DNA from: Catenuloplanes indicus
GTDB lineage: Bacteria > Actinomycetota > Actinomycetes > Mycobacteriales > Micromonosporaceae
Assembly (NCBI RefSeq): GCF_030813715.1
Contig: NZ_JAUSUZ010000001.1
Location: forward strand, 6,014,001 to 6,078,000
Length of the DNA stretch: 64,000 bases
Direction: 5' to 3'
A program made the position numbers and the translations under genes. Under the pieces are notes generated by a model. That model made no database searches, was not told where the DNA came from, and saw only the letters and a program-made list of their open reading frames with translations. Within the stretch, counting starts at the first letter, position 1. Each line of letters begins with the position of its first letter. Positions 8,305-16,585 of the stretch are shown here, piece after piece.

Positions 8305-11300
8305 ATGTCCTTGCTCGCAAGACTGAGTCTCGCGAACCGGGGTCTCATCGCCCTGATCGCGATCATCGTGACCGGTTTCGGGGCCTTCGCCATCCCGTCC
8401 CTCAAGCAGCAGCTCCTGCCCTCGCTGGAGTTTCCCGCCGCGTTCATCTTCGCCTCGTACCCCGGGGCGTCGCCGGAGATCGTCGAGCAGCGGGTCACCG
8501 AGCCGATCGAGAACAGCGTCCAGGGGATCGAGGGCCTCGACGAGGTCACCTCGACCACCAGTGAGGGCGTGGCGACGGTCCAGGTGCTGTTCGAGTTCGG
8601 CACCGATCTGACCCAGACCGTCTCGAAGATCGAGAGCAATCTGGGCCGGATCCGCGCCCAGCTGCCGGAGGACGTCGACCCGACCGTCTTCGCCGGCAGC
8701 ACCGCCGACCTGCCGGCCATCGTGCTGGCCGCGTCCGGCGGCACGGACGAGGCGGCGCTCGCGGCCGCGCTCAACGAGAGCGTGCTGCCCGAGCTGCAGG
8801 GCATCGACGGCGTGCGGACCGCGGAGGTCACCGGCGCGCGCACGTCCAGCATCGCCATCACGCCCGACCTGGCGAAGTTCGGCGCGGCCGGTGTCAACCC
8901 GGCCGGCATCGCCACCGCGCTCCAGGCGAACGGCGTGTCCGTCCCGGCCGGCACGCTGAGCGAGGGCGACCGCACGCTGACCGTGCAGGTCGGCACGCCG
9001 ATCACCACGCTGGAAGACCTGCAGAACATCTACCTCACCGGTACGGGTGGGCGCGCGGTCCGGCTCGGCGACGTCGCCACCGTGGCCGAGGTGCAGGCCG
9101 CACCGACGTCCTACACGCGCACGGACGGCGTGGACAGCCTCGGCATCTCCGTCACCGCCACGCCGGACGGCAACGCGGTGCGCATCTCCGAGGAGATTCG
9201 CGACCGGCTCCCCGAGCTGGCCGCGGCCGGCGGCGTCACGCTCACGGTCGTCTTCGACCAGGCGCCGTTCGTCGAGAGGTCGATCGAGAGCCTGGCCACC
9301 GAGGGCATGCTCGGCCTGGTGATGGCCGTGATCGTCATCCTGGTCTTCCTGCTGTCCGTCCGGTCCACGATCGTCACCGCGGTCTCCATCCCGCTGTCCG
9401 TGCTGGTCGCGCTGATCGCGCTGTGGATCCAGGACTACTCGCTCAACCTGCTCACGCTCGGCGCGCTCACGATCGCGGTCGGCCGCGTGGTCGACGACTC
9501 CATCGTGGTGCTGGAGAACATCAAACGCCATCTCGGGTACGGCGAGGAGAAGCTGCAGGCGATCACCACCGGTGTGCAGGAGGTCGCCGGCGCGGTGCTG
9601 GCGTCCACGCTCACCACGGTCGCGGTGTTCGCACCGATCGCGCTGGTCGGTGGTTTCGTCGGCCAGCTCTTCGCGCCGTTCGCCATCACGGTCACGGTCG
9701 CGCTGATCGCCTCGCTGATCGTGTCGCTGACCATCGTGCCGGTGCTGGCGTACTGGTTCCTCCGCCCGCCGAAGGGCACCGCGGAGGAGGCCGAGGTCGC
9801 CCGCCGGGCCGCGGAGGAGAAGGAGCTGCGCAGCCCGCTGCAGCGCTCCTACCTGCCGGTCATCCGGTTCGCCACCACCTGGCGCTGGACCACGATCGGA
9901 ATCGGTGTCGTGGTGCTGGCGATCACCGGCGGCCTGGCCACCCAGCTGAAGACGAACTTCATCGACCAGTCCGGTCAGGACACGCTGAGCATCTCCCAGA
10001 CGATGCCGATCGGCACCAGCCTGGAGGCGACGAACGCGCAGGCCAAGCGCGTCGAGGCGGTGCTGTCCGGCGCGGGCGAGGTGAAGTCGTACCAGGCGAC
10101 CGTGGGCGGCGGCGGCCAGTCCGCGCTGTTCACCGGCGGCGGCAGCGGCGCGAACACCGCGAGCTACTCCGTGACGCTGGAGGAGGACGTCGACACCGAG
10201 GCGTTCACCGAGGAGCTGCGCGGCGAGTTCGAGGACCTGGGCCCGTCGGCCGGCGAGATCACCGTCGGCGCGGACTCCAGCAGCGGCTTCAGCGGCAACG
10301 AACTCGCGGTCGTGGTCAAGGCCGCGGACGCGGACGCACTCGCCGCCGCCGCGCAGCAGGTGCAGGACGCGATGGCGGCCACGCCGGACGTCACGGACGT
10401 GACCAGCGACCTGGCCGAGAGCGTGCCGCGGATCGACATCACGGTCGACCGGGCCGCGGCCACCGCGCGCGGTCTCTCCGAGGCGCAGATCGGCCAGCTG
10501 GTCTCCGGCGCGTTCCGGGACGCGCCGATCGGCCAGGTCACGCTGACCGGCGCCGGCGAGCGCAACGTCGTGCTGGACCTCGGCGGCACCGCACCGGCCG
10601 ACCTGGCCGCGCTCCGGGCGTACCCGCTGCAGACGCCGGGCGGCATCGTGCCGCTGGACGACGTGGCGGACGTCAACGAGGTGCAGGGCCCGGTCGAGAT
10701 CACCCGGATCAACGGCGACCGCAGCGTCACCGTCACCGGTACGGTCAGCGGCTCGAACGTCGGCGCGGCCACCACCGCGCTGACCACCGAGCTGGACGAG
10801 CTCACCCCGCCGGCCGGTGCGAGCTGGGAGATCGGTGGCGTCAGCGCCGACCAGAACGAGGCGTTCCAGCAGCTGGGTCTCGCGGTGCTGGCCGCGATCG
10901 CGATCGTCTTCATCATCATGGTGGCGACGTTCGGCTCGATCATCCAGCCGTTGATCCTGCTGGTCTCCATCCCGTTCGCGGCTACCGGCGCGATCCTGCT
11001 GCTGCTCGCGACGGACACCGCGCTCGGCGTACCCGCGCTGATCGGTGTGCTGATGCTGGTCGGCATCGTGGTCACGAACGCGATCGTGCTGATGGACCTG
11101 ATCAACCAGTACCGCAAGCAGGGGTACGGCGTGCAGCAGGCGGTGATCGAGGGCGGCCGGCACCGGCTGCGGCCGATCCTGATGACCGCGATCGCCACCA
11201 TCTTCGCGCTCACCCCGATGGCACTCGGCCTGACCGGAGAGGGCGGCTTCATCTCGCAGCCGCTCGCGGTCGTGGTGATCGGCGGCCTGATCAGCTCCAC

Positions 11301-11577
11301 GCTGCTCACGCTGCTGCTGGTGCCGGCGCTCTACACGCTGGTCGAGGGCCGGCGCGAGCGGCGTGCCGAGCGCGAGGCCCGCAAGGCGGAGAAGGCGCGG
11401 GCCGGTGTCCCGGCGCCGACCCCCGCCGCCGCTCCGGTGGACCGGGTCGACTCGGTGCCGGAGACCACGCCGGAGCCGCCCGCCGCGCCGTCGGGCGCGC
11501 TCCGCGAGGGCACCGACCAGTTCGAGGTGCTCCGCCTGCCACGCAGCAACAAGTCCCCGCTGCCGCCGCAGGAGTAG
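8305..11577 (+). CDS. RND (AcrB-type) efflux transporter
   Basis: This is a roughly 1090-residue resistance-nodulation-division pump with the AcrB layout: a first helix near residues 12-30, a large extracytoplasmic loop (PGASPEIVEQRVTEPIE), a central helix bundle containing VGRVVDDSIVVLENI (proton-relay Asp pair), a second large loop, and a second helix bundle with LMLVGIVVTNAIVLMDL. The tail is charged and Pro/Ala-rich. I chose the ATG at 8305 because it has an AGGAGAAG site and begins MSLLARLSLANRG directly before the first helix; an upstream in-frame ATG would add 25 non-homologous residues. No membrane-fusion or outer-membrane partner is encoded nearby, as expected for a Gram-positive cell. 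Confidence 0.93.
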   Translation: MSLLARLSLANRGLIALIAIIVTGFGAFAIPSLKQQLLPSLEFPAAFIFASYPGASPEIVEQRVTEPIENSVQGIEGLDEVTSTTSEGVATVQVLFEFGTDLTQTVSKIESNLGRIRAQLPEDVDPTVFAGSTADLPAIVLAASGGTDEAALAAALNESVLPELQGIDGVRTAEVTGARTSSIAITPDLAKFGAAGVNPAGIATALQANGVSVPAGTLSEGDRTLTVQVGTPITTLEDLQNIYLTGTGGRAVRLGDVATVAEVQAAPTSYTRTDGVDSLGISVTATPDGNAVRISEEIRDRLPELAAAGGVTLTVVFDQAPFVERSIESLATEGMLGLVMAVIVILVFLLSVRSTIVTAVSIPLSVLVALIALWIQDYSLNLLTLGALTIAVGRVVDDSIVVLENIKRHLGYGEEKLQAITTGVQEVAGAVLASTLTTVAVFAPIALVGGFVGQLFAPFAITVTVALIASLIVSLTIVPVLAYWFLRPPKGTAEEAEVARRAAEEKELRSPLQRSYLPVIRFATTWRWTTIGIGVVVLAITGGLATQLKTNFIDQSGQDTLSISQTMPIGTSLEATNAQAKRVEAVLSGAGEVKSYQATVGGGGQSALFTGGGSGANTASYSVTLEEDVDTEAFTEELRGEFEDLGPSAGEITVGADSSSGFSGNELAVVVKAADADALAAAAQQVQDAMAATPDVTDVTSDLAESVPRIDITVDRAAATARGLSEAQIGQLVSGAFRDAPIGQVTLTGAGERNVVLDLGGTAPADLAALRAYPLQTPGGIVPLDDVADVNEVQGPVEITRINGDRSVTVTGTVSGSNVGAATTALTTELDELTPPAGASWEIGGVSADQNEAFQQLGLAVLAAIAIVFIIMVATFGSIIQPLILLVSIPFAATGAILLLLATDTALGVPALIGVLMLVGIVVTNAIVLMDLINQYRKQGYGVQQAVIEGGRHRLRPILMTAIATIFALTPMALGLTGEGGFISQPLAVVVIGGLISSTLLTLLLVPALYTLVEGRRERRAEREARKAEKARAGVPAPTPAAAPVDRVDSVPETTPEPPAAPSGALREGTDQFEVLRLPRSNKSPLPPQE

Positions 11578-11591
11578 CCATCACCTGATGC

Positions 11592-11625
11592 AAGGCGCCT
11601 CCCGGATCCTTCCGGGAGGCGCCTT
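11592..11625 (+). terminator. Strong rho-independent-type hairpin after the RND gene
   Basis: A perfect 15-bp stem (11592-11606 with 11611-11625) closes on a TCCT loop 14 nt after the RND stop. The stem ends in AA/TT, but the following sequence TGATCATTT has only a short T-run. It separates the RND gene from the next MFS gene, whose GTG lies 24 nt further on. Confidence 0.85.
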
Positions 11626-11648
11626 GATCATTTGGGTAAGGTGCCACT

Positions 11649-12854
11649 GTGAGTTCACCCCTGTCGCTGCTGGCCCGGAACCCGGACTTCCGGCGGCTCT
11701 ACCTCAGTGAACTCGTCGTCTTCGGCGCGGACTGGTTCATCATGGTCCCGCTGCTCGTGCTGCTCACCGACCTGACCGGCAGCGGCGTGCTCGGCGCGCT
11801 CGTGATGACCGTCGACACCGGCCTCAACGCACTGCTCCTGCCGTACTCCGGCACGGTCGTCGACCGGGTCGACCGCCGCACCGTGATGATCGTCGCGAAC
11901 CTGGCCGCGCTCGCCGCGTCGCTGCTGCTCTTCACGGTCCAGGACGCCGGCACCGCCTGGCTGGCGCTGCTGGCGATGGCCGCGGTCGCGGTGGCCAAGG
12001 CGTTCTACACGCCCGCCGCCCAGGCCGCGCTGCCCAACGTGGTCGACCCCGAGGACCTCCCCGACGCGAACGCGCTCGCCGGTGGCGCCTGGGGCATCAT
12101 GGTCGTGGTCGGCGCCTCGGTCGGCGGCGTGGTCAGCGGCTTCGCCGGCCCGTATGCCTGCTTCGCGATGGCCGGCGCCGGCCTGCTGATCGCCGCGCTC
12201 CTCACCTCCCGCATCCGCCGCCCGCTCCAGACCGCCACCCCGGACGGCCCACCCCCGCACCCGTTCGCCGCGATCCGCGAGGCCATCCACCACATCGCCG
12301 CCAGCCCGCGCCTCCGCGCCCTGATCACCGTCAAGTCCGCCGTCGGGCTCGGCAACGGCGTCATCGCCGCCTTCCCCCTGGTCGTCGCCGCCTACGGGGT
12401 GGGGCCCGCCGGTGTCGGCATCCTCTTCGCCGCCCGCGGCGCCGCCGTCCTGGCCGGCCCCCTGGTCACCCGCCGCCTCCTCGACCACCGGAACTGGCTG
12501 CTCCCCGGCCTCGCCATCTCGATGGCCGTCTACGGGCTCGCCTACGCCTCCGCCGCCTTCGCACCCTGGTTCCCACTGCTGGTCGCCCTGGTCTTCGTCG
12601 CCCACTTCGCCGGCGGCACCAACTGGATGCTCTCCAACTTCGCCCTCCAGGGCGCGGTCCCCGACACGCTGCGCGGCCGCGTCTTCGCCACCGACCTGAT
12701 GCTCACCACGATCGCCATCTCGATCAGCCAACTGGCCGTCGCCGCCACCATCGACCACGTCGCCCCCCGCCACATCATGATCGCCAGCGGCACCGTCACC
12801 GTTCTCTACGCCTGCGGCTGGGCCATCGCCACCCGCAACCGCAAAACTGCGTGA
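11649..12854 (+). CDS. MFS transporter (12-helix, DHA3-like)
   Basis: This is a 401-residue integral membrane protein with about 12 helices. It has the MFS family opening NPDFRRLYLSELVVFGADW and the loop-2/3 motif SGTVVDRVDRRTVMIVANL. These features match the macrolide/enterobactin-exporter-like DHA3 group. Substrate cannot be inferred. The GTG at 11649 gives MSSPLSLLARNPDF, a typical start. It is separated from the RND gene by a strong terminator, so it probably has its own promoter, although none is evident in the 24-nt gap. The downstream stretch of nearly 1 kb has no gene. Confidence 0.88.
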   Translation: MSSPLSLLARNPDFRRLYLSELVVFGADWFIMVPLLVLLTDLTGSGVLGALVMTVDTGLNALLLPYSGTVVDRVDRRTVMIVANLAALAASLLLFTVQDAGTAWLALLAMAAVAVAKAFYTPAAQAALPNVVDPEDLPDANALAGGAWGIMVVVGASVGGVVSGFAGPYACFAMAGAGLLIAALLTSRIRRPLQTATPDGPPPHPFAAIREAIHHIAASPRLRALITVKSAVGLGNGVIAAFPLVVAAYGVGPAGVGILFAARGAAVLAGPLVTRRLLDHRNWLLPGLAISMAVYGLAYASAAFAPWFPLLVALVFVAHFAGGTNWMLSNFALQGAVPDTLRGRVFATDLMLTTIAISISQLAVAATIDHVAPRHIMIASGTVTVLYACGWAIATRNRKTA

Positions 12855-13800
12855 GCGACCCCGGCCGCCGATGACGCGCCGCACTTCGCAATATCGTGCG
12901 GAACGCCCGCGGCGACTTGTTCGATCGAAATGGCGAAGCTCGCTGCTCTTGTGCCATATGCGCGCGGCCCGTGTCGATTCACTTTCCGGCTTCGCCGCTC
13001 CCGCATAGCGTTGTGGCGGGGTTCGCCTTTCGGCGTTTCGTCGAGCGCCGCGATCCACGACGAGCATTAATCCCGGAAAGCGCGGTGCCGGCTTCGTTGC
13101 CATGTGCCGCGTTGTCCTCGACGGCAGCGAAACACGACCAGCTGCGGAACTTGGCCGCGGCACTTCCCCAATATCGGCGCCGCTCATGTATTCGGCGGAA
13201 CTCGTCACGCGCAGCAGAGTAATTTCGAGAGGCGGTCCGATCCCGCATCTCGGCCATCTCCGCCGACGTGAACAACTGCGATTGCCGCATGAGAAAAGCT
13301 TTCCACAGGGCCGCGATCATTACCGCCCCGATACGGCCGCATGGCCTACACACATCGTGCGCCATTCGCGATACGCGACCTTCCGGCCCGCACGCGATAC
13401 ACGGCGCCGCGCACCACGATCGCGATAGGCTTATACGGCCAGGCCGAGCCCGACGGTGATAGGTGGCACTACGCGGCTTTTCACCAATTGAAGTACCGCC
13501 GAGCGAAACGGTGGCGGTTTTCGCTTTCGTGCGCCAGCGCAAAACCGGCACCGCCGGAGCATCCCGGCCCACAGACGCAACCCGCACCACCCACGAAGAA
13601 ACAGCCGGCCCCACGGACCCCGCAACCGCTGGAAGCCCCGCCATGCACCGGAGTCGGCGACCCGCCGGAGGCATGCCCCGCCCCGCCGCCGACCTGCTCT
13701 GCCCAAAATCCGCGCCGTCGCCCCGCCCTGCCGGAGGCGCGCGGTCGACCTGCTCTGCAGAGGACGCCCACCGGCCCACCCCCGGCCCCTTGTCCCCCGG
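12855..13800. other. Long intergenic stretch without a convincing gene
   Basis: About 950 nt follow the MFS gene. Open frames exist on both strands, but they have Arg/Pro/Thr-rich shadow composition and no recognisable motif. Base composition is less GC-rich than neighbours in 12880-13450, with scattered AATATCG, CGATAC and GATACG words. Near 13670-13770 there are two imperfect copies of a GCCGGAGGC...CGACCTGCTCTGC block about 68 nt apart. It may be a decayed gene or remnant element. Confidence 0.5.
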
Positions 13801-13810
13801 TGTTAGCATC

Positions 13811-13828
13811 GTGATATCACTTCGATAT
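13811..13828 (+). promoter_or_regulatory. Palindromic operator candidate upstream of the SPFH gene
   Basis: GTGATATCAC (13811-13820) is a perfect 10-bp palindrome, followed by a CGATAT half-site (13823-13828) and a GGGGGAG ribosome-binding site before the ATG at 13841. AT-rich palindromes of this kind are typical targets of ribbon-helix-helix proteins, and the second gene of this operon encodes one. Autoregulation is inferred. Confidence 0.5.
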
Positions 13829-13840
13829 GGGGGAGATGTC

Positions 13841-14707
13841 ATGGAGCGACGAGTCTTCCGGGTCGGCGGTTTCCTGGTGATCGGCCTGCTGGTCCTGCTC
13901 ACCGTCGCTGCGGCGGCAGTGGCGTTGCCGTTCGTGGAGGCGGACGGCGGTGAGGTGGTCGTCGGGATCACCGCGGCCGTCTACGCTCTGATCCTCGCCG
14001 TCGTCTCGACCGGCTTCGTGGTGGTGAACCCGAACGAGGCGCAGGTCGTCCAGTTCTTCGGCCGCTACCTCGGCGTGATCCGGACCGAGGGTCTCCAGTG
14101 GACGCTGCCGCTCACCGCGCGGCGGCGGGTGACGCTGCGGGTGCGCAACTTCGAGACCGACCGGCTGAAGGTGTCCGACGCGGACGGTAACCCGGTGGAG
14201 ATCGCCGCGGTCGTGGTGTGGCGGGTGGTGGATCCGGCCGCGGCGGTGTTCGCGGTGGACGACCACATCGAGTACGTGGCGGTGCAGGCGGAGACCGCGG
14301 TGCGGCACCTGGCGACCAGTTACCCGTACGAGGCGCACGACACCGGCCGGTCCAGCCTGCGGGACAGCTCGGTGGTCAGCGACGAGCTGACCGCTGAGCT
14401 GCGGGAGCGGTTCGAGCGGGCCGGGGTGGAGGTGCTGGAGTCCCGGACGACCCACCTGGCCTACGCTCCGGAGATCGCGCAGGCGATGCTGGCGCGGCAG
14501 CAGGCGAGCGCGATCGTCGGCGCGCGGTTCCAGATCGTGGAGGGTGCGGTCGGCATGGTGTCGAACGCGCTGGAGCGCCTGCGGGCCGAGCACGTGGTCG
14601 AGCTGGACGAGGAGCGCAAGGCCCAGATGGTGGCGAACCTGCTGGTGGTGCTGTGCGGCGACCGGGCCGCGCAGCCGGTGGTCAACGCGGGGTCGCTGTA
14701 CTCCTGA
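13841..14707 (+). CDS. SPFH (band 7 / stomatin-prohibitin-like) membrane protein
   Basis: This 288-residue protein has two N-terminal membrane segments (about residues 7-30 and 40-62) followed by an SPFH domain starting VVNPNEAQVVQFFGRY. The domain continues with the conserved pattern of a beta strand (GLQWTLPLTARRRVTLRVRN), VVWRVVDPAAAVFAV and a helical AELRERFERAGVEV. SPFH proteins oligomerise in membrane microdomains and scaffold other proteins. The ATG at 13841 is chosen over the longer frame because of the GGGGGAG site and direct fit of the first helix. It is followed after 13 nt by a ribbon-helix-helix gene, so the two form an operon. Confidence 0.9.
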   Translation: MERRVFRVGGFLVIGLLVLLTVAAAAVALPFVEADGGEVVVGITAAVYALILAVVSTGFVVVNPNEAQVVQFFGRYLGVIRTEGLQWTLPLTARRRVTLRVRNFETDRLKVSDADGNPVEIAAVVVWRVVDPAAAVFAVDDHIEYVAVQAETAVRHLATSYPYEAHDTGRSSLRDSSVVSDELTAELRERFERAGVEVLESRTTHLAYAPEIAQAMLARQQASAIVGARFQIVEGAVGMVSNALERLRAEHVVELDEERKAQMVANLLVVLCGDRAAQPVVNAGSLYS

Positions 14708-14720
14708 GAGGCGCTGTGCG

Positions 14721-14909
14721 ATGCCGGAGCGCAAGAAGCTGTTGTTACGCCTGGACCCGCAGGTCTACGACGCGGTCGCGAAGTGGGCGGCGGACGACCT
14801 GCGCAGCGTGAACGCGCAGATCGAGTTCGCGCTGCGGCAGGCGCTGCGGGCCGCGGGACGGAAACCGAAGCCCGTCCCGGAGCCGGAGGCGGACGACGCT
14901 ACTGAATGA
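14721..14909 (+). CDS. Arc-type ribbon-helix-helix small protein
   Basis: This 62-residue protein begins KKLLLRLDPQVYDAVAKWA and continues LRSVNAQIEFALRQALRAAG. That is the beta strand plus two helices of an Arc/MetJ/HicB-type DNA-binding fold, where the strand residues (LLLRL) would contact DNA in a dimer. The tail is acidic. It is cotranscribed with the SPFH gene and probably binds the GTGATATCAC palindrome ahead of that gene. The fold resembles antitoxins, but no toxin-like partner is present except the SPFH protein. Its last 11 nt overlap the convergent membrane-protein gene. Confidence 0.85.
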   Translation: MPERKKLLLRLDPQVYDAVAKWAADDLRSVNAQIEFALRQALRAAGRKPKPVPEPEADDATE

Positions 14910-15261
14910 ACGGAGGCCGCGGACCCGGGTCCGCGGCCTCCCACGGGTTGCGCGGCGTGGCGCGCGCCAGCACGGCCGCGATCAGCAGGGCCAGGCCGGC
15001 GACGGACAGCCCGCCGGTGACGATCCACTGGGCGAACGAGTAGACGCCGAACAGTGACGTGCCGGTGGCCTCGATGACCATCGGCGTCGCGATCTGCCAG
15101 AACATGCCGAGCACCGTGGAGGCCAGCAGCAGCGCGAGCCCGATGGTGGCGAAGCGCGCGGTGCGCGGCGGGAGCGATCCGGCGCGCGTGCGGACCAGGA
15201 CCAGCCCGGCCACGCCGGCGATCAGCATCGGCAGCGAGGTCACGGCGGCGAAGAAGTACAT
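14899..15261 (-). CDS. Small four-helix membrane protein, function unknown
   Basis: This protein has about 120 residues and four hydrophobic segments: an N-terminal helix from FFAAVTSLPMLIAGVAGLVLV, a second from IGLALLLASTVLGMF, a third around FGVYSFAQWIVTG, and a fourth in VAGLALLIAAVLA. The tail is Pro-rich and polar. No family is recognised. An ATG at 15261 gives MYFFAAV right before the first helix; a GTG at 15300 would add 13 residues. It is divergent from thrB and overlaps the RHH gene end to end by 11 nt. Confidence 0.65.
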   Translation of the reverse strand: MYFFAAVTSLPMLIAGVAGLVLVRTRAGSLPPRTARFATIGLALLLASTVLGMFWQIATPMVIEATGTSLFGVYSFAQWIVTGGLSVAGLALLIAAVLARATPRNPWEAADPGPRPPFIQ

Positions 15262-15340
15262 GGTCGGCAGGCTAATCGCGGGCCGCAACCGGTACGCCAC
15301 CCGCGCGGAGCCGGATCGGCCGACCTCCTAGGCTGATCGG

Positions 15341-16285
15341 GTGGCTCTCTCCTTCGTCAGTGCCCCCGTCACCGTGCGGGCGCCCGCCACCAGCGCGAAC
15401 CTCGGCCCGGGGTTCGACGCGCTCGGCCTCGCGCTCGCGCTCCACGACCACGTGACCGGCCGGGTGACGGACCGCGGCTGCACGGTCTCGGTGACCGGCC
15501 AGGGTGCGGGTGAGCTCCCGGACGGCGCCGATCACCTGGTGGCCCGCGCCGCGTACGCCGCATTCGACGTGCTCGGCGCGCGTCCGCCCGGCCTGGCGCT
15601 GGAGTGCGACAACCGCATCCCGCAGGCACGCGGCCTGGGTTCCTCGTCCGCCGCGATCGTGGCCGGCATCGAGGTGGCCCGCGCGCTGGTGGCTGGCGGG
15701 CACGAGCTGATGGACGACGCGGCCGCGCTGCGCCTGGCGAACGAGATCGAGGGCCATCCGGACAACGTGGCGCCGTGCCTGCTGGGCGGCTTCACCATCG
15801 CCTGGACCGGCGAGGGCGGCGCGCGGGCGGTGCGGCTGACGCCGTCCGCAGCCGTGCGTCCGACGGTTTTCGTGCCGGACGTCCGCGGCCTGACCGCGCA
15901 CGCGCGGGCCGCGCTGCCGGCCGAGGTGCCGCACGCGGACGCGGCGCGCAACGCGGGCCGGGCGGCGCTGCTGGTACACGCGCTGACGGCCGCGCCGGAG
16001 CTGCTGCTGCCGGCCACCGAGGACCGTCTGCACCAGGACTATCGGGCGCCCGGCATGCCGGCGAGCGCGGCGCTGGTGGAACGGCTCCGCGCAGCCGGGG
16101 TGGCCGCCGTGATCAGTGGCGCCGGGCCCTCGGTGCTGGCATTGACGCAGGTACCCGGTGACTTCGAGGCGGGGGACGGCTGGGCCGCCACGCCGATGTC
16201 GGTGGACGCGGACGGTGCGGGACTGTCCGGTAGTACACTGGGACACGCCGAGCGGTACACTATTGCCGCAGGTCGCAAGAGTTGA
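15341..16285 (+). CDS. thrB: Homoserine kinase
   Basis: Homoserine kinase phosphorylates homoserine to O-phosphohomoserine, the substrate of ThrC. The 314-residue GHMP kinase shows motif 1 (VRAPATSANLGPGFDALGLAL), the ATP-binding motif 2 (IPQARGLGSSSAAIVAG, about residues 95-111) and motif 3 (AVISGAGPSVLAL). The GTG start gives MALSFVSAPVTV, normal for the family. It is followed by rho after a 300-nt leader, an arrangement common in actinobacteria. The distance from hom and thrC is unusual; the pathway genes are scattered over about 14.6 kb. Confidence 0.96.
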   Translation: MALSFVSAPVTVRAPATSANLGPGFDALGLALALHDHVTGRVTDRGCTVSVTGQGAGELPDGADHLVARAAYAAFDVLGARPPGLALECDNRIPQARGLGSSSAAIVAGIEVARALVAGGHELMDDAAALRLANEIEGHPDNVAPCLLGGFTIAWTGEGGARAVRLTPSAAVRPTVFVPDVRGLTAHARAALPAEVPHADAARNAGRAALLVHALTAAPELLLPATEDRLHQDYRAPGMPASAALVERLRAAGVAAVISGAGPSVLALTQVPGDFEAGDGWAATPMSVDADGAGLSGSTLGHAERYTIAAGRKS

Positions 16286-16585
16286 TTACGCTCTAGACCT
16301 AGCAGCACGACCGCGAAGCAAGCGATGATCTCCTGCGGGTCGGTGCACCCCCGAAGCTTTCGGCGGTCAGCCCGTCTCACCTCCTGCCTAGGCATGACGC
16401 CGTTCCGCAGATGTCACGGCCGCTGTCGGCGGCGATCCTGATCTGTCGATCCAGACCGATTGGAAACCGCTTTCCGGCTGCCGTGCACAAGACTCCCGTG
16501 ACGCGATGTGCGAGGCGGGAACCGAGGCCGCCCGGCCACCACTGACAACACCCGGGCAGCCCGGCCTTACGAGGGAAGGAATCCA
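16286..16585 (+). promoter_or_regulatory. rho leader region
   Basis: These 300 nt lie between thrB and the rho start. No open frame of note is seen. The region ends in GAGGGAAGGA (16571-16580), a strong ribosome-binding site 5 nt before the TTG start of rho. Long leaders before rho are common and often serve autoregulated termination; that function here is inferred, and no clear hairpin was picked out. Confidence 0.4.

Noticed and set aside
12979-13971. 330-codon minus-strand frame in the desert before the SPFH gene
   Set aside because: Composition is Thr/Arg/Pro-rich with no motif, and it overlaps the SPFH start and operator.
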